Shown: one piece after another, positions 57,901 through 64,000 of the stretch
Layout of the letters: every line of letters begins with the position of its first letter
How positions within the stretch are numbered: position 1 is the first letter of the stretch
Assembly: GCF_011397635.1 (NCBI RefSeq)
Contig: NC_064770.1
Coordinates: 23,554,200-23,618,199, forward strand
Source: Epinephelus fuscoguttatus
Taxonomy: Eukaryota > Chordata > Actinopteri > Perciformes > Serranidae
Direction of reading: 5' to 3'
DNA: 64,000 nt
Notes under the pieces: generated by a model
The model's database searches: none
What the model was told of the DNA's origin: nothing
Seen by the model: the letters and a program-made list of their open reading frames with translations, nothing else
Translations under genes and position numbers: made by a program

Positions 57901-59533
57901 TATTAAAATTTCCTAAAAAACTGGAGAAATGACCAACAGAACATTATTAAACTATCCGATTATGACCCGATTATTTGAAGAGATTTGTGAAATGGCTGCC
58001 TCCTAGAAGGATCAGGGCCTGTCAGGTACCTTATCAGGTTGATCTTTGACATCAAAGAAGATGGTCAGCTGGTGTCTGATGCATTCCTCCACTGCCTCCT
58101 GCAGAGTCGGGACCTTCTCGATACTAAACTTGTCCCTGGAGATGAAAGAAACCACAGTTTACTAAAGGATATTTCACCCCGAAATGCTCATTTATATATA
58201 AACTACTCACCTCGTTACGTTGAATTCACGAAGAAAACGTTTTTTTCTCCCATGCCTCCACAGTGAACGAAGAATCAAAAAACTGAGAAAACTCTTGATG
58301 AACTGAAGTCATTTATCCAGTCATATGCTCAAAACTTCCCAAACAGACGGCCCTCTTCAGCAAACTAAAAGTGAAACTTATATATGCTCTCTTTAAAGCC
58401 AGACTCCATTGACAAAAACAGCATTTTTACCTAGCTGAACTCAGAGGCTGCTGGTCCACCACTGCCTCAATCAGTTAGCTAGTTTGTGTTATTACGTGAC
58501 TCTGGTGTTTTAAATGCTTCTGCAAGGTCACACAATAACAGAAACAAACTTACTGATTCAGGTATGAGCAGACCAGCAGCTCCTGAGTTCAGCCAGGTAA
58601 AATGACTGTTTTTGTCAGTGGGATCTGGCTTTAAGGAGAGCACAGATAGGTTCACTTTCAGTTAAGTTGCCCTTTGGAAAGGGCCGTCTGGGAAATACTG
58701 AGTGTACGACTGGATAAATGAGACTTGAGTTATACCGCACGAGTTGTGTGAGAGTTTGTAAATAGATGTTGTGATGTAGTTTTGCTGTTGTTAAACATGG
58801 ACTGTTCATCAAGAACTTTCTGTTTTTGGATTTTTCGTTTACCAGAGGAATGCGAGAAAAGCAACATTTTCCACCTGAATTCAACGTAACACAGGGTGAG
58901 TAACTGATATACCAGTGATCATCTGGTCATAAACAACTGGTCAACATCCCTGCTGTAACACACTTTTATGTTCCAAGTCTGTTTTCTTGCTCTCTTGTTT
59001 TAAATCTTTAAAATCAGTGAGAAGAGATACTTTAAATGGTGACATATTAGTGCAGGGGCGGGGGATCACTGATATGAAATTTATTATTATTTATATTTAT
59101 ATTTTTTATATTTATATTTATATTATTTCTTCATCTAAGCACCAAATAACAAGTTTAGATGAGTAGAAATGAAATATTTAATATGCAGCATACTTCAGTC
59201 TGTGACGAGCGGCAGCATCAAGTCTCTTAAGCTGGACCAACGGCAGTTTGCTGACTGGTCCAGAGCCGTTGGTGGTGCGGTCCACAGTCTCATCGTGCAT
59301 CAGTACGGGCACTTCATCGGCTGTGAAACTCAGGTCCAGCTCCACTCCAGTTGCTCCGTTCCTACTGGCCTGTAGTGGGACATCACAGGGGGACAAGATG
59401 ACAAAAATCAAACAGCTTTCAGGAAGGAGAGAATGAGCCTACGTCAATAAGAAAGTGTGACACAGTGAGTCAGTCATTAAACAGTAAGGACATGTCCTCC
59501 ACAGGTACATGCAAAGTACACTATGTGAACTGA

Positions 59534-59583
<50 letters not shown>

Positions 59584-61447
59584 CGTGAACAAAAAAAAGC
59601 AAAAAACAGCACAAATTCTAATCATTTAACTCTGACATTATTCTATGAATAAGGATTTAGTGGTCCACAGGGGACTTCACAAGCTACCCCGCAGTATTTA
59701 AAGTAATAAATTAAATGTATAGAAATAAATTTAAATTAGCTCCAATATTAAAGCGATGAACACATTAATGCAGTGGTTCACAAATGGTGTGCCGTGATGC
59801 CAGTCCAGGTGTGCCATGGGATTTTGTGATAACCATACATTATTATTGCAAAATTCATTTGGGCCTAAACAAAAAGGATGAATTTTTCAATGACTGTATC
59901 AATTTTTTGTTTGAACCCGTTTCCTAATAAAGAGGCAAACTCTACCAAAAAATGGAATTTCATTTAATTCAATTAAAAAAAATTTTTACGGGGGGACATA
60001 TTTGTCACCATTTGAGCATGGGAATTATAAGTGTGTGACACATCAACGGCCCTGATTGGCAGCCAGTGTGAGGGATGATTACAATTAAAAGTAGAAAGCT
60101 GTGAGTGGGACAATGGATCACTTTATTCTACGGAGCAAATTACAACAAAGCACCAGTAAAGGCGTTTAAAAGCATGACTAAATATGTAGCCTGGCTTGTT
60201 ACTCACAATACAAGTATTAGTCAAAAGTGACACCTAGAGGAGCACTCTGTATCTGACACTGATGCAAAATCCTGCAGTCACAATTTCATGTGCACTTACA
60301 GTGGAAAACAAATTACAGAACAGACACCCTGGGTGATCAGCATGTCAGAAGGATGATTATAATTGTCACTCGGAAATTAAAAATGTTCCTTTTGACACCA
60401 ACAGACCAGAGATACATTTCTTTGCTCAGTAATATCAAAGACTGGGTTCAGTTGCAGCGAACTGGAGCTCTCCTCCTCCTCCTCCTCCTCCTCCTCATCA
60501 TCATCATCATCATCATCATTACAGCACTGTTTCAGCACTGTAATCTGTACAAAAGCCAGAGTGGAATTTATGATGTCATCTTTCCCTCCACATGCAATAG
60601 CTGCCTCCGAGGGGATACTAAATAATGGATCGAAATGTGTAAGAAGAGGATGAGGAGAAGCTCGTTAGAATAAATGGACTCATCCAAAAATGAAGGCAGA
60701 TGAGAGGTGTGAGTCAGAGGCGAGCAGGATGCTCACAAGCACCGCTGACTCAGCACCTTCAGCATGTGAAATGACAGAGACAGTGAAGGGAGAGAGGGTT
60801 TTTGAGTCTGTGAATGTTTGTAGATGAATATGGGAATGAAGATGGCATCAATCGCGGTTCATTTTCCAGGGTGGACTAGAATACAAATGAGCCACTGATC
60901 TGATAAAAACCTGACCAGCTAGCCCTCACCAGATGGACAGATGTGGTGCTCTGCTGCTGCTGCAAAATGGGAAGTCACGACATGCAAAGCCTGAGCATCC
61001 TAAAATATCAATACAGTTATTATGACACAATATATTGCCCTAACATTCCTGCTGCAATGGATTCCTATACAAATATAGGCTATTGATTTTTGGTGTTACC
61101 TATCTCTGGCCTACATCTCTATTAAGTGTTTTAGAGCTAAAGTTCACGTGCACATTTCCATCTTCTCAGCTGATCAGATGCATCACCTCTCTGATCGCAG
61201 CCAAGGTGTTCTCCGGAGCATCTTGGCTGCCTCCGCGGTGCGCCACCACCGGCACGCCGCCTGATGGAGCCCTGGGCCGGAGGACGCGGCCGGCCTGCTC
61301 CGCCGGCACCGGAGGAAACCGGAACATCACCATGAAGACGTAGAGAAATGCGGTGAGGAGAGAGGCACCCGTGGGGCTCCTCGTCCCCAACAGCGTCAGC
61401 AGGAACACCGCCGAGAAATACACCACCTCATCCCCGATCTGCAGCAT
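54963..61447 (-). CDS. gde1: Glycerophosphodiester phosphodiesterase 1 (GDE1/MIR16)
   Basis: Membrane glycerophosphodiesterase that hydrolyses glycerophosphoinositol and related glycerophosphodiesters, including N-acyl-ethanolamine precursors. Minus-strand exons in order: 61447-61187, 59369-59194, 58135-58030, 57882-57790, 57621-57410, 55110-54963. They sum to 996 nt, 331 codons plus stop, the same length as human GDE1. The N-terminus has hydrophobic helices (VVYFSAVFLLTLLG, LLTAFLYVFMVMF). The GDPD catalytic signature is complete: VVAHRGGSQDAPENTLAAIR (His, Arg, Glu), GATGVELDLSF (Glu, Asp) and VPVLMHDETVDRTT (His). Later blocks are LTIFFDVKDQPDK, ALIHRPWRLSRFGDGTPR, VLLDWAHHHILWKLCGVSA and VVGWTVNTAVEKDFY, ending ITDSLLEDCDPHY. 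Introns 3 and 5 hold fold-back elements. Confidence 0.96.
55268..55610 (+). mobile_element. Fold-back element in gde1 intron 5
   Basis: TTAA (55264-55267) precedes AGGAATACCTCACTCC. Two arms around about 55450 are inverted: TTTTCTCCCATGCCTCCAC, CAAAAACAGAGGGAAATTC and GTTTAACAACAGCAAAGC, against GCTGTTGTTAAATGCGGCC, CATCAAGAATTTTCTTC and ACCAGAGGCAGAGAAAAAC. The outer part of the right arm is missing. Related to 58163-58915. Confidence 0.6.
58163..58915 (+). mobile_element. Near-complete palindromic element in gde1 intron 2
   Basis: Inverted arms of about 370 bp meet near 58520. CGTTACGTTGAATTCA mirrors TGAATTCAACGTAAC; GCCAGACTCCATTGACAAAA mirrors TTTTGTCAGTGGGATCTGGC. The left end AAAGGATATTTCACCCC recalls the AAAGGGATAGTGCACCC end of the trap1 intron element. 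Only the outermost right end is lost. Non-coding. Confidence 0.65.
59534..59581 (+). repeat. (GT)n microsatellite in gde1 intron 1
   Basis: About 23 uninterrupted GT units. Confidence 0.9.
59766..59830 (+). mobile_element. hAT-like left end fragment in gde1 intron 1
   Basis: CAGTGGTTCACAAATGGTGT then GCCGTGATGCC resembles the start of the element at 43744. The right end was not found. Confidence 0.3.
60472..60521 (+). repeat. (CTC)n(ATC)n trinucleotide repeat in gde1 intron 1
   Basis: CTC units change to ATC units at about 60496. Simple repeat. Confidence 0.85.
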
Positions 61448-61690
61448 GATGAAGGGCGTCTGTGTTACTGTCGGACTGGAGGGTGAAGGAGTCGTTGCTC
61501 AGAGAGAAGCCATGGATGGAGCTCTGCTGTCGGCACTCAGGTGACTACATGCTGGAGGGTCAGAGAGAAGATCACACACACACACACAGATGACCGACAA
61601 TCAGCAGTTTCACTTGGTGCTTGTGCAGAGGATGGAGAGGAGGAGGGAGGGGAGGCGGTGTCTCTGCTGTCGTCAATGACAAGTTTGAAA
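61448..61690 (-). promoter_or_regulatory. gde1: gde1 5' flank, promoter candidate
   Basis: Immediately upstream of the gde1 ATG; moderately GC-rich (GAGGGAGGGGAGGCGG near 61640) with a short CA run. No specific site is assigned. The mobile element at 61697 limits the proximal promoter to about 245 bp. Confidence 0.3.
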
Positions 61691-61696
61691 TATTAA

Positions 61697-63094
61697 AGGT
61701 CCAGTGTGTGGGCTTTAGCGACATCTACTGGCAGAAATGGAATATAACATTTATAACTGTTTTCATTAGTTTATAATCAACTGCTAATAACAACTGCTGT
61801 GTTTTTGTTATATTAGAATGAGCCTTTTACATCTACATCTCTACATCTGTATTCCTGAAACAGCGCAGCCTACTTAGAGACCAACACATTCGCGCTCCGA
61901 CCTCATCACATATCAACATTTGCTCATGGATTTTCCTCATCCCCATACGACTTGCAAAGTACCCTGGGTGAGTTGGTTGTTGATGTTCTGGGACACTGTG
62001 TCAAGTTCTGCCTGTTACATGCATTGTCTTCTTTCAAAATACACCTCCTTTTTAACAGGAAATTAACATTTACATACAGTCTCTTTCAAAATAAACGCAC
62101 TACGTCGGTACAACACCGCAAATTGACAGTTTTTTTCAACAACAACTGCACATGGTTGGGTTTAGGCAACAAAAAAAGTTATGTCTATGAAAAAAGAACA
62201 GGGTTTGACTGGAATTACAATGACCAGTCTGTCAAGTAACACAACAGGGCCCAAAAAGACTTTTTCACTTAGAGTTATGCGGGATTTATACTTCTGCGTC
62301 GTATCGACACCATACCCTGCGCTGTAGCTTGACGTGCACCTCCCCATAAATATAACATGCCACAGCAATGCAGACCTCCTGTCTATTTTTGTAAGCTGAA
62401 ACCATTTCCCTCAGTGGAAAAGATTTTTATCCACTTTAATTTCACAGATAAAAAACCATAAATTGTGAAGACAATAAAGCCTCCACAAAAATAGCATTTT
62501 TAGTCTTGTGTGTGTTTTTTTCTGGCTTCATATGAGCAGAGGAAATCTCTGCCCGTTGCTTGGCTAATTTATACAATGTAAAATGCCATAGGCTTGTGCT
62601 AATAACGTTAGCATGTTATATTTGTTTGGAAAACCTGTTTAGTATATATTTAGTATATTTGATCAATTTAGTCCAATTAAAAAAAAAAAAAAAGCTAAAC
62701 TTGAAGTGAGCTGCTCAGCGGCTGCATGTCTCTAGTGCACTTGCTATTAGGGGTGGGCGATATGACCCTAAAATAATATCACAATATTTCAGGGTATTTT
62801 TGTGATAATTATATTCTTGTTGATATGACAAATTAGTTTAAAAAAAATGCTGCATCCAGATCTCTTCATACAGCCATGATATCTACAAAGAGGATCTTCT
62901 TCTATGAAGTCTGCCATGTTGTTTCTGCAGTAGCCCAGAGTGGACAAATCAAACACTGGCTCTAGACAGGGCCTTTTGCGTTTTCATGTCGGCCACCATT
63001 TTTCTCCTACATGCTGGGATACGGGAGCAATTTCAGTTGGTTGCAACGTTGCAAGCTCATCACTAGATGCCACTAAATCCTACACACTAGACCT
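61697..63094 (+). mobile_element. TTAA-flanked 1.4-kb element with nested hAT end, 5' of gde1
   Basis: TTAA at 61693-61696 and 63095-63098 flanks inverted ends. Left is AGGTCCAGTGTGTGGGCTTT; right on the minus strand is AGGTCTAGTGTGTAGGATTT, followed by AGTGGCATCTAGTG. Inside near 62751 a GGGGTGGGCGATATG hAT-type end is nested. No intact ORF. Confidence 0.65.
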
Positions 63095-63386
63095 TTAAAT
63101 AAATAACAATATTTAGAAACATCCGGTTAGAATATTAAAAATAAAAATGACAATTAACCTGCGTATCACTATGCATTTTAAAACATGTGCTTTAGCAGAA
63201 ATGTGTGAAAATGCTATTTTGGCTTTCACAATTTTTACAGGATCATCCATTATTAGTGTTAAAAACAATATTCAAAGATGGTTTCCTTCCATATTTAAAA
63301 GATTCAGATTTATTTTAATGTAATTCTTATTTACACAGCTCAACATTTAACTTTTTTCTTAACAAACAAACAAACAAAAAAACACT

Positions 63387-63392
63387 TTTATT
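63387..63392 (-). terminator. Candidate polyadenylation signal of the unidentified downstream gene
   Basis: Minus-strand AATAAA about 405 nt beyond the stop of the terminal exon at 63796-63950. Confidence 0.35.
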
Positions 63393-63795
63393 TTGAAGAC
63401 AACAATCACATAGCCCAGCCTCTCGCAGACTCAGAGGGGTGCTGAGAGTTTGGGTAAAACATTTAAACAAAACCACAGTGCATCAAACACCAGTTTCTTT
63501 TCAGTAAAACAAAACATCAGAACCAGAGGAATGCAATGAAAGGAACAGATGCAGAAAAACAAATGGTAAAGGAGACATTAAAAGGCACACTGAAAAGTTC
63601 ACCTTAAAATCACTCATATTCTCACCCACATGAGGGTTAAAGAATTTAAGGCAAGTAGCTACATAATGACTGAGCTTCATTTAAGGAGACCTAAAAATGC
63701 TCGATCATGTCATTATCAGCCTGCTGTTAAAGGTTGTTCATCGATGTTGTACTTGAAGGTGAGAGAGTTCTTTGAATCAAGACACAAACTTCCTG

Positions 63796-63950
63796 TCACT
63801 CAGGACACTCCGCTGTGGGCTCTGTGGGCAGCGAGCTGATGTGCTGGAGCAGCCGGTCGCAGTAGAGAGGACTCCGCTGTTTGTCTCTCACTACCTCCAC
63901 TTCCCTCCTTAGAAGAGCCGGGTGGACTGAGCTGCCTGCCTTCAGGATCT
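63796..63950 (-). CDS. Unidentified protein, probable terminal exon (partial)
   Basis: A minus-strand frame follows a clear acceptor (TGTGTGTCCAG at 63951-63961) and runs 51 codons to TGA at 63798-63796. It reads ILKAGSSVHPALLRREVEVV, then RDKQRSPLYCDRLLQHISSL and PTEPTAECPE. Composition is GC-richer than the flanks and has a mixed, charged, protein-like character without low complexity. I do not recognise the family, and upstream exons lie beyond the right edge. It is on the same strand as gde1, whose 5' end is about 2.3 kb away. Confidence 0.5.
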
Positions 63951-64000
63951 CTGGACACACACACACAACACCGAAGACACGAACCAGACAGGTGTCAGCA

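Noticed and set aside
58039-58266. Plus-strand 75-codon frame containing FDIKEDGQ
   Set aside because: It is antisense to gde1 exon 3, whose minus-strand translation LTIFFDVKDQ is a clear GDPD block.
1-64000. CRISPR arrays, operons, rRNA, canonical tRNA genes
   Set aside because: The tandem repeats seen are satellites or microsatellites without CRISPR spacing, the genes are split eukaryotic genes, and the tRNA-like boxes belong to SINEs without a full cloverleaf.

Overview
The window is nuclear DNA from a ray-finned fish, most likely a teleost. Genes are split by short GT-AG introns. The dispersed repeats are typical of teleosts: hAT elements with 8-bp target duplications, TTAA-flanked fold-back elements, tRNA-headed SINEs and CA/GT microsatellites. 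I see no bacterial, plasmid or phage content. All gene calls rest on hand-assembled exons whose splice phases agree and whose translations I recognise.

Layout. (1) 1-24713, + strand: the 3' part of crebbp (CREB-binding protein), 27 exons running from the end of the TAZ1 domain to the stop codon. They correspond to exons 5-31 of the 31-exon mammalian gene; exons 1-4 lie left of the window. The polyadenylation signal is at 25709. (2) 28111-44192, + strand: complete trap1 (mitochondrial HSP90), 18 exons, 720 codons, with a palindromic CRE about 95 bp before the ATG. (3) 45367-51068, - strand: complete mcrip2 (formerly fam195a), 5 exons, 142 codons, tail to tail with trap1. (4) 54963-61447, - strand: complete gde1 (glycerophosphodiester phosphodiesterase 1), 6 exons, 331 codons. 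(5) 63796-63950, - strand: a probable terminal exon of an unidentified further gene. Human CREBBP and TRAP1 are direct neighbours, and MCRIP2 and GDE1 lie elsewhere on human 16p, so this is a condensed piece of that ancestral block.

The genes form no operon or known common pathway. crebbp encodes a nuclear coactivator and acetyltransferase, trap1 a mitochondrial chaperone, mcrip2 a small CtBP/DDX6-associated regulator and gde1 a membrane glycerophosphodiesterase. The only local functional hint is that the trap1 promoter carries a consensus site for CREB/ATF factors, which recruit CBP.

The accessory content is in introns and spacers. The most striking items are a perfect 34-bp-arm hairpin in trap1 intron 4, a roughly 2.9-kb satellite that reverses orientation twice inside mcrip2 intron 4, a TTAA-flanked fold-back element carrying a frameshifted P2X7-like cysteine-rich ORF, inverted repeat copies flanking crebbp exons 5-24, and microsatellites that act as the polypyrimidine tract of two splice acceptors. 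I found no convincing wholly new biological system.
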